A DNA stretch of 64,000 bases, taken from positions 34,720 to 98,719 of the forward strand of contig JAJYFF010000004.1 of NCBI GenBank assembly GCA_021785405.1, read 5' to 3'. Position 1 is the first letter of the stretch, and every line of letters starts with the position of its first letter. A program made the position numbers and the translations under genes. Below, piece by piece: positions 1 through 9,283 of the stretch. Source of the stretch: Pseudomonadota bacterium. Its GTDB lineage: Bacteria > Pseudomonadota > Gammaproteobacteria > Steroidobacterales > Steroidobacteraceae. The notes beneath the pieces were generated by a model. That model made no database searches and was not told the DNA's origin. It was given only the letters and a program-made list of their open reading frames with translations.

Positions 1-727
1 GTTCCTGCACGATTCGACCGGCGAGATCCAGCTGACGCGCGGCGCACGGTCGATCGACAACGGCGTGTTCTTTCTGCGGCTCGGCCAGCGGATCGTCCAC
101 CTGTTGACGATGCACTCGTCGGCCGGGCGGCTCTACGAGGTCGACATGCGCCTGCGGCCGAACGGCAAGGGCGGATTCCTGATCACCGGGATCGACGCGT
201 TCGAGCGCTACCAGTTGCGCGACGCGTGGACCTGGGAACACCAGGCGCTGTTGCGGGCCCGCGCGGTGGCGGGCGACCCCGCGCTCTGCGCGCGTTTCGA
301 GGCCGTGCGCCGCCACGTGCTCAGCACCGCGGTCCATCACGAGCGCTTGCGCGACGACGTCGCCGAGATGCGCGCGCGGATGCGCCACGAACTGTCGCGC
401 GCCCGCGCCGGCGAGTTCGACATCAAGCAGGACGCGGGCGGGATCGCCGACATCGAGTTCCTGGTGCAGTACTGGGTGCTCGCCGCCGCGTCGCGCCTCC
501 CGCAGCTGCTCGAGCACAGCGACAACGTGCGGCAGCTCGCGGCGCTCGCGCGTCATGGCGTGATCGATGCCGACACCGCGGTGTTCCTCACCGACGTCTA
601 CCGCCAGTATCGCGGCGTGCTGCATCATGCTTCGCTCGAAGGCGACGACGCGCGGGTCGTCGCCGCCGCGCCGTACGCGGCCGAAAGGCAGCGCATCGAA
701 CGGCTCTGGGCCCGGACCTTCGGGTAG
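1..727 (+). CDS. glnE: Glutamine synthetase adenylyltransferase/deadenylase, C-terminal part
   Basis: This is the 3' end of a gene that begins before the window; the reading frame runs from base 2 to the TAG at 725-727, about 241 residues. GlnE attaches AMP to glutamine synthetase and removes it, tuning nitrogen assimilation. The visible part starts inside the second nucleotidyltransferase domain, whose metal-binding signature VDMRLRPNG lies near base 145, and continues into the helical C-terminal domain containing DIKQDAGGIADIEF near base 420. Both motifs are typical of the family. The rest of the enzyme is off the left edge, so intactness cannot be judged. Confidence 0.93.
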   Translation, partial: FLHDSTGEIQLTRGARSIDNGVFFLRLGQRIVHLLTMHSSAGRLYEVDMRLRPNGKGGFLITGIDAFERYQLRDAWTWEHQALLRARAVAGDPALCARFEAVRRHVLSTAVHHERLRDDVAEMRARMRHELSRARAGEFDIKQDAGGIADIEFLVQYWVLAAASRLPQLLEHSDNVRQLAALARHGVIDADTAVFLTDVYRQYRGVLHHASLEGDDARVVAAAPYAAERQRIERLWARTFG

Positions 728-806
728 ACCGCGGCGCATTGCGGTCCGGCCCTCGCGCGCGCAAAATTGCCGCTCCGGCGATGGGGACGAATGGGGAGAG
801 CACTCG

Positions 807-1031
807 ATGTCGGCGATGGTCGCGGAAGAATCGAAGCACCGGCTGATCCAGCCGAACGCGGAGCATCGTTACACGGTCACCGCGGCGGACCTGCCGCTGT
901 CCTGCCCGATGCCCGGCATGTCGCTGTGGAATTCCCACCCGCGCGTGTACCTGGCGATCGAGCCGACCGGTTGGGCGAAGTGCCCCTACTGCGGCGCCGA
1001 ATACACGCTGGACCGGGGTCCCGCGCACTGA
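807..1031 (+). CDS. Small CHCC zinc-finger domain protein
   Basis: A 74-residue protein matching the zf-CHCC family, related to the zinc-binding domain of the mitochondrial complex I accessory subunit NDUFS6. The probable zinc ligands are the cysteine in LSCPMPGM, the histidine in WNSHPRVY and the CPYC pair near the C terminus. The ATG at 807 is chosen because GGGGAGAG lies just upstream. It follows glnE by 79 bases on the same strand and converges on the DUF6165 gene. The bacterial role is not established; metal binding is the only function the sequence supports. Confidence 0.8.
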   Translation: MSAMVAEESKHRLIQPNAEHRYTVTAADLPLSCPMPGMSLWNSHPRVYLAIEPTGWAKCPYCGAEYTLDRGPAH

Positions 1032-1077
1032 GATCCGATCCGCCTCGACACCCCGCTGGCGCGGTCCCGCGGCCTCG

Positions 1078-1488
1078 CTAGCTCCGCGGGCCGTCGCCGC
1101 GGTAATCCCGATACGACTTTTCCTCGACCAGCGCCGAGCCGAGCCGCGTGTTGATGCGTCGCTTGATCGCGGCGCGCTCGTCGTTCTCGAAATACACCGA
1201 CCGGGCGAGTTCGATGAATTCCCGGTCGAACGACTGCGTGCTTTCCTTCGCGCGGATGTCGTCCTCGATGCGCCACAGGCGCTCGTTCACCGCGTACAGC
1301 GCGGCCTGATCCGCCGCGACGTCGATCCGCCCGTACTCCGACTCCGCCCAGGCCCGCCGCAGTTCGTCGAGTTCGCGACGCACGTTCGCGAGCTTGCCCG
1401 GCTCGGCGATGCGCGCCGACTTGATCTCGAGAATCGTGATCTTGTCGATCAACTCGCCGGGTGACACCGGCACCGCAATCGGGCTCAT
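1078..1488 (-). CDS. DUF6165 family protein
   Basis: A 136-residue protein of unknown function that I recognise as DUF6165. It begins MSPIAVPVSPGELIDKITI and is mostly charged helix with many Arg, Glu and Lys residues; there is no signal peptide or membrane segment. An in-frame ATG 15 bases further upstream exists, but the internal start gives the usual family N terminus. The gene is divergent from kdkA across 58 bases. I recall family members near LPS and glycan genes, which fits here, but no reaction can be assigned from the sequence. Confidence 0.72.
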   Translation of the reverse strand: MSPIAVPVSPGELIDKITILEIKSARIAEPGKLANVRRELDELRRAWAESEYGRIDVAADQAALYAVNERLWRIEDDIRAKESTQSFDREFIELARSVYFENDERAAIKRRINTRLGSALVEEKSYRDYRGDGPRS

Positions 1489-1546
1489 CCGCGCTCCGTG
1501 CATCGGGTTCGAAGGCCCGGGATTCTAACGAAAAAAGGCGCGCCTC

Positions 1547-2353
1547 GTGATGTTAGACTCGATCCCGTTGCCGCTGTCCGAGGGGGAGCCGAACATCATC
1601 AGGGGATCCGGCCGGCGCATCGCGACCGACGCGGGTGCGATGCTCGACGCCGAGGCGGGCACACCGCCATGGGCGGAGGCGGCGGTCGATGCGATCTTCG
1701 ATCCGCAGCAGTGGCGGCGTCGCGCGTCCGCGGTCCCGGCGGCGCGCGGCCGTGGCGGGACGTGGTTCGTCGGCGACGACGCCCGGGCGTGGGTGTTGCG
1801 CCATTATCGCCGCGGCGGGTTCGTCGCGCGCTGCCTCGCGGATCGATACCTGTGGACCGGCGAGGATCGCGTGCGCGCATTCGCCGAGTGGCGGTTGCTC
1901 GATCGTCTGTGGCGGCGCGGCGCGCCCGTGCCACGCCCGATCGCCGCGCGCTACCGACGCGTCGGTCTGTTCTACCGCTGCGATCTCATCACCGTCCGGA
2001 TCGCGGATGCGCGGCCGCTCAGCGAGCGCCTGACCGAAGGGGACGTTCCGCTCGCGCTCTGGCGCGCGCTCGGCACCGCCGTCGCGCGGCTGCACCGGGA
2101 GGGCGTCGATCACGCGGATCTGAACGCGCACAACGTGCTCGTCGACGACGAGGGCCGCATCAGCTTCATCGACTTCGATCGCGGCCGCGTGCGCGCCGAC
2201 GGCCGGTGGGCGGCGCGCAACTTGCGGCGCCTGCGGCGTTCGCTGCGCAAGCTCGGCGCGGACCGCGCGCCGCGGGCGTTCGACGCCGGCTGGCGTGCGC
2301 TCCTCGGCGCGTACGCGGCCGAGCGCGCCGCCCCGCCGCCGACGGACGGCTGA
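1547..2353 (+). CDS. kdkA: 3-deoxy-D-manno-octulosonic acid (Kdo) kinase
   Basis: A 268-residue protein-kinase-fold enzyme expected to phosphorylate the 4-OH of Kdo on lipid A precursors at the inner face of the cytoplasmic membrane. The catalytic loop HADLNAHN is at residues 189-196 and the metal-binding segment IDFDRG at 208-213, as in KdkA. The frame opens GTG-ATG at 1547/1550, so the start is uncertain by one codon. It lies 12 bases upstream of waaA, the enzyme that makes its substrate. In well-studied bacteria KdkA accompanies a WaaA that adds a single Kdo, so mono-Kdo addition here is an inference. Confidence 0.9.
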   Translation: MMLDSIPLPLSEGEPNIIRGSGRRIATDAGAMLDAEAGTPPWAEAAVDAIFDPQQWRRRASAVPAARGRGGTWFVGDDARAWVLRHYRRGGFVARCLADRYLWTGEDRVRAFAEWRLLDRLWRRGAPVPRPIAARYRRVGLFYRCDLITVRIADARPLSERLTEGDVPLALWRALGTAVARLHREGVDHADLNAHNVLVDDEGRISFIDFDRGRVRADGRWAARNLRRLRRSLRKLGADRAPRAFDAGWRALLGAYAAERAAPPPTDG

Positions 2354-2365
2354 GCGAACGCCACC

Positions 2366-3664
2366 ATGCGAGCGGTCTACCGCCTCCTGATCCGCATCCT
2401 GGCGCCGCTCGCGGCGGCCGTGACGCTGCTGCGGGCGATACGCGACCCGGCGTATCGCCCGGGATTCGCCGAGCGCTTCGGCTTCGGCCCGCCGCGCGGC
2501 GCCGGCGGCGCGATCTGGGTGCACGCGGTGTCGCTCGGCGAGGTCGTCGCTGCCGGGCCGCTCGTGCGCGCGCTGCGCGCGCGCCATCCGCGGCTCGACT
2601 TCGTGATCACGACCGCGACGCCGACCGGACGGGCGAAAGCGCGCAGCGCCTTCGGCGACGGTGTCGACGTGCGCTATCTGCCCTACGATACGCCGCGCTC
2701 GGTCGCGCGCTTCCTCGACCGCGTGCGCCCGACGCTCGGCGTGATCATGGAAACCGAACTCTGGCCGAGCCTGTTCGCGGCATGCTCGCGACGCGGCATC
2801 CCGCTGGTCCTCGCGAGCGCGCGGCTCTCCGCGCGCTCGGTCGCGCGCTACCGCCGCGGCGGCGCGCTGTTTCGCGGGCTGTTCGGGCCCGGTGTCGCGA
2901 TCGCCGCGCAGACCGAAGCGGACGCGGAGCGATTTCGGCGGATCGGCGCGGATCCGGCGCGGACGAGCGTGCTGGGGAACGTGAAGTTCGATATCGAGAT
3001 CGACCCGATGCTGCCGTCCCGCGCGCAGGCCCTGCGAGCGGGCGATCTGGGTACCCGGCCGATCTGGGTCGCCGGCAGCACCCACGCCGGCGAGGAGCGC
3101 GCGGTGCTCGAGGCACATCGTGACGTGCTGCGTGCGGTGCCGGATGCGCTGCTGATCGTGGCGCCGCGGCATCCGCCGCGTTTCGACGCCGTCGCCGCGC
3201 TCCTGGATACCGCGGGCTGGCGGTACGCGCGGCGCAGCCGCGGTGGACGCGTTCCGCCGTCGGTCCCGGTGCTGCTGCTCGACACGATCGGGGAACTGCC
3301 CCTGTACTACGCGGCCGCGGACGTCGCGTTCGTCGGCGGCAGCCTGGTTCCGGTCGGCGGCCACAACCTGCTCGAACCCGCGGCGGTCGGGGTGCCGGTG
3401 CTGACCGGGCCCTCGGTCGACAACGGCCGCGAGGTCGCGGCGTTGTTGATCGCGGCGGGCGCGGCGCGGATGGTCGCCGAGGCCGCCGAGCTCGGGGAAC
3501 GGGTCGCGCAATGGCTCACCGATCCGGCGGAGCGCGCGCGAGTCGGCGCGATCGCCCGCCAGACGGTCGCCACGCAACGCGGTAGCGTCGCGCGCCTGGT
3601 GGAGTGGCTGGACACCTGGCTCGAGCCGGAGGCGGTCGGCGGCGCCGCCGCGCCGCCGCGCTAA
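2366..3664 (+). CDS. waaA: 3-deoxy-D-manno-octulosonic acid transferase
   Basis: A 432-residue GT-B glycosyltransferase that moves Kdo from CMP-Kdo to lipid IVA. An N-terminal hydrophobic anchor at about residues 5-20 is followed by WVHAVSLGE, typical of the acceptor-side domain. The C-terminal domain carries VAGSTHAGEE and the nucleotide-binding region around GGHNLLEPAA. Length matches the family. It is the second gene of a kdkA-waaA pair. Its TAA overlaps the TAG of the opposing rhodanese gene, so the two transcription units meet with no spacer. Confidence 0.95.
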   Translation: MRAVYRLLIRILAPLAAAVTLLRAIRDPAYRPGFAERFGFGPPRGAGGAIWVHAVSLGEVVAAGPLVRALRARHPRLDFVITTATPTGRAKARSAFGDGVDVRYLPYDTPRSVARFLDRVRPTLGVIMETELWPSLFAACSRRGIPLVLASARLSARSVARYRRGGALFRGLFGPGVAIAAQTEADAERFRRIGADPARTSVLGNVKFDIEIDPMLPSRAQALRAGDLGTRPIWVAGSTHAGEERAVLEAHRDVLRAVPDALLIVAPRHPPRFDAVAALLDTAGWRYARRSRGGRVPPSVPVLLLDTIGELPLYYAAADVAFVGGSLVPVGGHNLLEPAAVGVPVLTGPSVDNGREVAALLIAAGAARMVAEAAELGERVAQWLTDPAERARVGAIARQTVATQRGSVARLVEWLDTWLEPEAVGGAAAPPR

Positions 3665-3984
3665 TAGCGGGGTATCGACGGATCGACGGTGACCGACCAG
3701 GTGTCGATCCCGCCGGTCAGATTGAGCACCGTCGCGAAGCCGTGACGCTCGAGGAAGTGCGCGACCGCGAGGCTGCGTACTCCCGCGTGACAGATCACGA
3801 CGGTGACCGCGTTCCGATCGAGTTCGCCCAAGCGGTCCGCGATCTGTCCCATCGGGATCCGATGATGGTCGCAGGGCACCGGCGCGAACGCGGTCTCCCA
3901 CGGCTCGCGCACGTCGACGAGCACGACCGGCTCGCCGCGCCGGCGACGTTCGAGGAGTTCCGCCGGCGTGATGCCGGTAACCAT
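3661..3984 (-). CDS. Rhodanese-like domain protein
   Basis: A 107-residue single-domain rhodanese. The active-site loop CHAGVR (Cys65 to Arg70) has the six-residue length expected of sulfurtransferases, and the domain fills the whole protein. The start is the ATG at 3984, which overlaps the TGA of the upstream PCM-like gene by one base (TGATG) and implies translational coupling. Longer in-frame starts inside the upstream gene are less likely. The substrate is unknown. The pairing with a PCM-like methyltransferase is one I remember from other gammaproteobacteria, often near tolC; tolC is not present here. Confidence 0.85.
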   Translation of the reverse strand: MVTGITPAELLERRRRGEPVVLVDVREPWETAFAPVPCDHHRIPMGQIADRLGELDRNAVTVVICHAGVRSLAVAHFLERHGFATVLNLTGGIDTWSVTVDPSIPRY

Positions 3985-4634
3985 CAAAACACGAACGGGT
4001 CCGCCGCGGGGGCGCCGATCAACGGTTCGATCACCGTCTCGAACAGGCTCTCGCGGACCCACTCGTCGGCGCCGACCCGGCGCACGAGGATCGCCTCCAT
4101 CACCGGGGCGGTACCGACCACCGCGAACAAGCGCCCGCCGACCGCCAGCGCACGCTCGAACCGCGCGTCGTACCGAGGCATCGAGCCGGTCAGCGCGATC
4201 ACGCCGTACTCGCCGAGCGGCGCGGGTGAAAACGCGTCGCGCACTTCGAGTTCGACCGGGGCGAGCGGCAGCGCCGCGAGGGTGGCGCGCGCCTGATCGA
4301 TGAACTGCGGATGGATGTCGATCGACTTCGTTCGCGCCGCGAGCTTGGACAGGCAGGCGGCCAGGTAGCCCGTGCCCGTGCCGACCTCGAGCGCCGAATC
4401 CGCCGGATCGACGTCGAGCGCTTGCAGGATGCGGCCGTGGAGCTTCGGCGCGAGCATCGTTTGGGCGAGCCCGATCGGAATCGGCGCGTCCGCAAACGCG
4501 ACGTCCCGGTACGGCGCGGGCACGAACGCCTCGCGCGGTATCGCCGCGAGCGCATCGAGCACCCGCGCGTCGAGCACGTCCCAGGTGCGGATCTGTTGAT
4601 CGACCATCTGTCGTCGGGCGGCTCGTGTATCCAT
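3984..4634 (-). CDS. PCM-family protein-L-isoaspartate O-methyltransferase-like protein
   Basis: A 216-residue SAM-dependent methyltransferase of the PCM family. The SAM-binding loop LEVGTGTGYLAA and the upstream segment PIPIGLAQTMLAPKLHGR are visible. In true PCM the latter region reads close to GQTISQP, so this belongs to the divergent subgroup often annotated as PCM without a proven repair activity. Length is normal. It is the first gene of a two-gene unit with the rhodanese and divergent from the GGDEF/EAL gene. Family assignment is firm; the isoaspartyl-repair role is less certain. Confidence 0.83.
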   Translation of the reverse strand: MDTRAARRQMVDQQIRTWDVLDARVLDALAAIPREAFVPAPYRDVAFADAPIPIGLAQTMLAPKLHGRILQALDVDPADSALEVGTGTGYLAACLSKLAARTKSIDIHPQFIDQARATLAALPLAPVELEVRDAFSPAPLGEYGVIALTGSMPRYDARFERALAVGGRLFAVVGTAPVMEAILVRRVGADEWVRESLFETVIEPLIGAPAADPFVF

Positions 4635-4805
4635 CGGGTTCTCGCTCGCTGCGGAATAGGGCTGTCGATGACGCTGATTATGGTCAATTTACGCAAGCGG
4701 CGCCACGGCCTGCGCTATGCTCCGGGACACGATGATTCCCCGGGTGATTCACGGTTCGAGGCACCATTTCAACAGGGACGGGAATCATCGAGCGCGAGGG
4801 GCGAA

Positions 4806-7103
4806 TTGAGCTTATCGTCTAGCTGGTTGTGGCTCGCGAGCACGGCGCTCCTCGCCGTCTGGCTCGGCGTGCTGCATGCACGCCGCCGGCGCGAGACCCG
4901 CGCGATCGAGGCGATCTCCCAGCGGATCCGTCTGATGACCCAGGATGCCGAGCCCTCGGCCCGGGTCCCGGTCGAGGGCCAGGGCGCCCGCGTCGAGGAA
5001 CTCGGCGGGGCGGTGAACCAGTTGCTCGAGAACCTGCAGCATCGCGGCGCACGCTCGCACGACCGCGAACAGCTCTTCCAGCGGCTGGTCGAGTCCCTGC
5101 ACGAGGCGGTCGTCATGACTCGCGAACGCATTTTGTTCGCGAATTCCCGATTCCTGGATCTGCTCGGCACGACTCGCGAGCAGGTGATCGGCCATCCGCT
5201 CGCAAGCTTCGTCGCACCGGAATACGTCGATCTCGTCGAGCAGAACCTGTCGCGCCGGCTGGCCGGACAGCCGGCCGCGGAGCGCTACGAGGTCGAGTTG
5301 ATCGGCGCCCAGGGTCAGGTGACGCGCGTCGAATTGTCGAGCGCGTTGATCGACAACCCGGGCGACCCGGTGCTGCTGCTGACCGCGATCGAGATGTTGC
5401 CGGAGGATCGCCAGGGAACGCCGCGTCCGCGGGCGCTCGCAACCCTCGATGCGATGGGACAGGCGGTGCTCACGGTCGATGCGGACGGCCGGATCGACTA
5501 CGCGAACCAGGCGGCCGCCCTGTTGCTCGGCGCGCCCGCGGACGGCTTGCTCGGCAAGTCCCTGACGGAGGCGGCGGCACTGATCGAGGAGGCGGATCGG
5601 CAGGCGATCGCCGATCCGGTGGCCCGGGTGCTCGCGACCGGGCAGCGCCTCGCGGTCGGCAAACGCACGATGCTCGTGCCCACGAGCGGCGCGGCCGAGC
5701 GCTCCGTCGAGATCAACGTGGCGCCGTTGCTCGGCGCCGCCGGGGAAACCGCCGGCGCGGTGGTCGTGTTGCACGACGCCAGCGAGTGGCGGGGGCTCAC
5801 CCGACAGATGAGCTACCAGGCGAGCCACGATGCCCTCACCGGCCTCGTGAACCGGCGCGAGTTCGAACGCCGGCTGCAAGAGGCGATCGATTCGGCGCGC
5901 CAAGGCGACGTCACCCATGTGCTCGCGTATCTCGATCTCGATCGCTTCAAGGTCGTCAACGACACCTGCGGACACGCCGCGGGCGACAACCTGCTGCGCG
6001 AGGTCGCCACGCTGATCAAGGAGGCGGTGCGCGACTCCGATACGGTCGGCCGCATCGGCGGCGACGAGTTCGCGCTGCTGCTCGTCGGGTGCCCGCTCGA
6101 GAAGGCGCGGCAGATCGCCGACGACGTCGTGCGCTCGGTGGACGACCACCGGTTCGTGCGACTCGACAAGATCTTCAACATCGGCGTCAGCGTCGGCCTG
6201 GTCGAAATCGGCCGCGACGCGACCACGATCGAGGACGTGCTGAACGCCGCGGATTCGGCCTGCTACATCGCGAAGAAGCAGGGGGCCGTGAAGGTGCACG
6301 TGTATTCCGCGCGCGAGGAAGCCTCGGCCCGCCACAGCGGCGAGATCCAATGGCTCCAGGTGCTGCAGCATGCGCTGCGGCACGACGCGTTCGAGCTCTA
6401 CTTCCAGCCGATCGAGCACGCGCAGCGCGACAGCGTGCGCGGGCCCGCGCTCGAGGTGCTGCTGCGGCTGCGTCCGGGCGGCAAGACGAACGCCCCGCCG
6501 GCGGAGTTCATCCGGGCGGCCGAGCGCTATCGCTTGATGCCTCACGTCGACCGCTGGGTCGTGCAGGCGGTGCTGTCGGCGCTCGGGCGCGGCGCCCTGC
6601 GGTTGCCGCCGGGACGGAGCGTCGCGATCAACATCGCCGGCCAGACCCTCGGCGACGCCGGCTTCCTCGAATTCGTCGTCGACTGCTTCGATCACACCGG
6701 CGCGGCGCCGGGCGACCTCTGCTTCGAGGTCACCGAGAGCGCGGTCGTCGCGAACCTCGATCATGCGCGGCGCTTCGTCGAGGTGTTGCACGGCATGGGC
6801 TGCGAGTTCGCGCTCGACGACTTCGGCAGCGGATTGAGCTCGTTCGCGAATCTGCGCACGCTGCCGATGAACTACCTGAAGATCGACGGATCCTTCATTC
6901 GCAATCTCGCGAACGATGCGGTCAATCAAGCGATGGTCGCCGCGATGGTCGATCTGTCGCGATCGCTCAATTTCCGGGTGGTCGCGGAGCAGGTCGAGGA
7001 CCAGGGCTCGCTGGATGCGGTCAAGCGGATGGGGATCGACTTCGTCCAGGGCTTCGCGATCGGGCGGCCCCAGCCGCTCGCGATGGCCCCGATCCCGGGC
7101 TGA
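4806..7103 (+). CDS. Membrane-anchored PAS-PAS-GGDEF-EAL cyclic-di-GMP protein
   Basis: About 765 residues. One N-terminal transmembrane helix (roughly residues 5-22), two PAS domains (about 95-200 and 205-325), a diguanylate cyclase domain with intact GGDEF at 418-422 and an upstream RDSD product-inhibition site, and a C-terminal phosphodiesterase domain. The EAL signature reads EVL at about 550, but the other catalytic elements are present: INIAGQ, FEVTES, DDFGSG, LKID, VAEQVE and VQGF. Both activities are therefore plausible. TTG at 4806 is preferred because GAGGGG precedes it and the anchor starts immediately; in-frame ATGs at 4668 and 4680 are alternatives. The gene stands alone, divergent from the PCM-like gene. 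Confidence 0.9.
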   Translation: MSLSSSWLWLASTALLAVWLGVLHARRRRETRAIEAISQRIRLMTQDAEPSARVPVEGQGARVEELGGAVNQLLENLQHRGARSHDREQLFQRLVESLHEAVVMTRERILFANSRFLDLLGTTREQVIGHPLASFVAPEYVDLVEQNLSRRLAGQPAAERYEVELIGAQGQVTRVELSSALIDNPGDPVLLLTAIEMLPEDRQGTPRPRALATLDAMGQAVLTVDADGRIDYANQAAALLLGAPADGLLGKSLTEAAALIEEADRQAIADPVARVLATGQRLAVGKRTMLVPTSGAAERSVEINVAPLLGAAGETAGAVVVLHDASEWRGLTRQMSYQASHDALTGLVNRREFERRLQEAIDSARQGDVTHVLAYLDLDRFKVVNDTCGHAAGDNLLREVATLIKEAVRDSDTVGRIGGDEFALLLVGCPLEKARQIADDVVRSVDDHRFVRLDKIFNIGVSVGLVEIGRDATTIEDVLNAADSACYIAKKQGAVKVHVYSAREEASARHSGEIQWLQVLQHALRHDAFELYFQPIEHAQRDSVRGPALEVLLRLRPGGKTNAPPAEFIRAAERYRLMPHVDRWVVQAVLSALGRGALRLPPGRSVAINIAGQTLGDAGFLEFVVDCFDHTGAAPGDLCFEVTESAVVANLDHARRFVEVLHGMGCEFALDDFGSGLSSFANLRTLPMNYLKIDGSFIRNLANDAVNQAMVAAMVDLSRSLNFRVVAEQVEDQGSLDAVKRMGIDFVQGFAIGRPQPLAMAPIPG

Positions 7104-7231
7104 CCGCCGCCATAACCGGCCGGCAGCCCGGCATAACGACTGGCTATTGTGCAAGTCGCCTAGCCAAGAGCGAAAATCCCTGCTTTCATGGCATGCGCTG
7201 CCACCGTCGGTGCGGCGTCACGAGGTGCAAC

Positions 7232-8215
7232 ATGCAGATTTTCGAGGACAACACCCGATCCATCGGCCGCACGCCGCTGGTGCGCATCAACCGCTTGACC
7301 GCCGGCGCGGGCGCAACGGTCCTGGCGAAGATCGAGGGGCGCAACCCCGCGTACTCGGTCAAGTGCCGGATCGGCGCCGCGATGGTCTGGGACGCGGAGG
7401 CGCGCGGCGTGCTGAAGCCCGGCATGGCGATCGTCGAGGCGACCAGCGGCAACACGGGCATCGCGCTCGCGTTCGCGGCGGCGGCGCGTGGCTACGGTTG
7501 CGTGCTGACGATGCCCGAGACGATGAGCATGGAGCGTCGCAAGGTACTGGTCGCCCTCGGCGCGCGCCTGATCCTCACACCGGGCGCGAAGGGGATGAAG
7601 GGCGCGATCGCGAAGGCCGAGGAACTCGCGGCCGCGGATCCGCAGAAATACCTGTTGATGCGGCAATTCGACAATCCGGCCAATCCGGGCATTCATGAGA
7701 CGACGACCGGCCCGGAAATCTGGGCGGACACCGACGGGCAGATCGACGTGCTGGTGTCGGGTGTCGGCACCGGCGGGACGCTGACCGGCGTCTCGCGGTA
7801 CATCAAGACGACGCGCGGCAAGCCGATCCTCACCGTCGCGGTCGAGCCGGCGCTGTCGCCGGTGATCAGCCAGACGCTCGCCGGCCAGCCGCTCACGCCC
7901 GCGCCCCACAAGATCCAGGGGCTCGGCGCCGGCTTCATTCCGCGCAACCTCGATCTCAGCCTGGTCGATCGCGCCGAACTGGTCAGCAACGAGGACGCGA
8001 TCGCGGTCGCTCGTCGTCTCGCCCGCGAGGAGGGGATCCTGTGCGGCATCTCCTGCGGCGCCGCGATGGTGGCCGCGCTGCGGCTCGCGCACGAGCCCGC
8101 GCAGCGCGGCAAGACGATCGTCGCGGTCCTCCCGGATGCCGGCGAGCGGTATCTGTCCGGCGCACTGTTCGAAGGTCTGTTCGACGAGGTCGAGAAAATG
8201 CAGGCGGTCGGCTGA
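7232..8215 (+). CDS. cysK: Cysteine synthase A (O-acetylserine sulfhydrylase)
   Basis: A 327-residue PLP enzyme making cysteine from O-acetylserine and sulfide in the cytoplasm. The cofactor lysine is Lys44 in YSVKCRIGA, followed by the substrate loop TSGNTG at 71-76 and the PLP-phosphate loop [20 protein letters not shown] is characteristic of CysK rather than CysM. ATG at 7232 has AGGTG upstream and gives the usual start, MxIFEDN. It lies 14 bases before cysE, so the two enzymes of the last step are co-transcribed. Confidence 0.95.
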   Translation: MQIFEDNTRSIGRTPLVRINRLTAGAGATVLAKIEGRNPAYSVKCRIGAAMVWDAEARGVLKPGMAIVEATSGNTGIALAFAAAARGYGCVLTMPETMSMERRKVLVALGARLILTPGAKGMKGAIAKAEELAAADPQKYLLMRQFDNPANPGIHETTTGPEIWADTDGQIDVLVSGVGTGGTLTGVSRYIKTTRGKPILTVAVEPALSPVISQTLAGQPLTPAPHKIQGLGAGFIPRNLDLSLVDRAELVSNEDAIAVARRLAREEGILCGISCGAAMVAALRLAHEPAQRGKTIVAVLPDAGERYLSGALFEGLFDEVEKMQAVG

Positions 8216-8229
8216 AGGGAGCGGCACCG

Positions 8230-9201
8230 ATGACGGGCCCGGAGAGGACACCACAGGCGACTCGGGGGCGCGTGACCGAGGCGCTGCTCCGCGCGTTCCG
8301 CGCCGATCCGCGCGGGGTCTGCGTGTCGAAGCACTATCTGCCCTCGCGCGATGCGATCCTGGAGATACTCGAGACGATCCTCGACCTGCTGTATCCCGGG
8401 TACTTCGGCCCACGCGGGCCGGACCACGAGAACCTCGGGACACGCGTCGGGGAGATCCTCGAGCGACTCGCGCCGATGCTCGAGCGCGAGCTCGAACAGT
8501 GTCTTTGCTACGGCCGAGAGCGCGACGCGGGTGACGGGGGGGCGCCGTCGGGGGGCGAGTGCGCGCCGCGCGCCCGGCAGTTGACCCAGGCGTTCCTCGC
8601 GCGGCTCCCGGCGATTCGCGCGATGCTGGTCCAGGACGTGCAGGCCGCGTACGACGGCGACCCGGCGGCGACGTGCCTCGACGAGATCATCCTCGCCTAC
8701 CCGGGCGTGCTCGCGGTCAGCGTCTACCGGATCGCTCACGAACTGCACACCCTCGGCGTGCCGATGATCGCGCGGATCATGACCGAGTGGGCCCACTCGC
8801 GGACCGGATGCGACATCCATCCCGGCGCCCGCATCGGTGCCGAGTTCTTCATCGACCATGCCACCGGCGTCGTCATCGGCGAGACGACCGAGATCGGCGC
8901 GCGCGTGAAGCTCTATCAAGGCGTCACGCTCGGCGCGCTGTCGTTCCCGCGCGATTCCGACGGTCAGATCATCCGCGGCCGCAAGCGCCATCCGACGGTC
9001 GAGGACGGCGTGACGCTCTATGCGAACGCGACCGTGCTCGGCGGCGGCACGGTGGTCGGCGCCGACAGCGTGATCGGCGGCTCGGTATTCCTCGCGCACA
9101 GCGTCCCGCCGCGGTCGCGCGTGTCGTTGAAGGAACCGGAATTGCGGGTCGCGGTTCGCGACCCGGAGTTGCCCGCGGACGCGGCGTTCTTCGATATCTG
9201 A
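8230..9201 (+). CDS. cysE: Serine O-acetyltransferase
   Basis: A 323-residue left-handed beta-helix acetyltransferase producing O-acetylserine from serine and acetyl-CoA. The helical N-terminal half is followed by hexapeptide repeats containing GCDIHPGARIG, FIDHATGVVIGE and VLGGGTVVGADSVIGGS. The longer N-terminal region and insert resemble the EpsC/SrpH-type enzymes rather than the shorter E. coli form. The protein ends in Asp-Ile; a C-terminal isoleucine is the residue that inserts into the CysK active site in the cysteine synthase complex, and cysK is the gene just upstream. Complex formation is inferred. Confidence 0.94.
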   Translation: MTGPERTPQATRGRVTEALLRAFRADPRGVCVSKHYLPSRDAILEILETILDLLYPGYFGPRGPDHENLGTRVGEILERLAPMLERELEQCLCYGRERDAGDGGAPSGGECAPRARQLTQAFLARLPAIRAMLVQDVQAAYDGDPAATCLDEIILAYPGVLAVSVYRIAHELHTLGVPMIARIMTEWAHSRTGCDIHPGARIGAEFFIDHATGVVIGETTEIGARVKLYQGVTLGALSFPRDSDGQIIRGRKRHPTVEDGVTLYANATVLGGGTVVGADSVIGGSVFLAHSVPPRSRVSLKEPELRVAVRDPELPADAAFFDI

Positions 9202-9211
9202 GGCGGCGCCA

Positions 9212-9225
9212 CCCGCGACCGCGGG
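9212..9225 (+). terminator. Hairpin after cysE
   Basis: CCCGCG/CGCGGG inverted repeat starting 10 bases after the cysE stop, forming a tight GC hairpin without a clear T tract. It may help end cysK-cysE transcription. Weak by itself, but it sits next to the stronger hairpin serving the opposing gene. Confidence 0.35.
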
Positions 9226-9248
9226 CGGCGAAGGCCGGGCAAGTCGAG

Positions 9249-9276
9249 ACGCGCGGGACGTTGCCGTCCCGCGCGT
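9249..9276 (-). terminator. Strong hairpin after hppA
   Basis: A perfect 12-bp stem (9249-9260 with 9265-9276) closed by the tetraloop TTGC, beginning 8 bases beyond the hppA stop on the minus strand and in the convergent gap with cysE. There is no long T run on either side, which is common in very GC-rich genomes. Probably works as a terminator in both directions. Confidence 0.6.
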
Positions 9277-9283
9277 ACGGTCC

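Noticed and set aside
727..746. Terminator after glnE (GACCGC/GCGGTC)
   Set aside because: Only 6 bp with no T tract; such hairpins are frequent at this GC content.
1553..3901. Very long minus-strand open frame opposite kdkA and waaA
   Set aside because: Its translation is Arg/Asp-rich with no recognisable domain; it is the mirror of real genes in GC-rich DNA. The same applies to other long frames opposite hppA, the GGDEF/EAL gene and the dcw genes.
4688..4721. TTTACG and TATGCT as a promoter for the GGDEF/EAL gene
   Set aside because: The spacer is 22 bases, too long for sigma-70.
7097..7129. Terminator at the end of the GGDEF/EAL gene (GGGCTG/CAGCCC)
   Set aside because: The stem includes the stop codon, the loop is long, and no T run follows.
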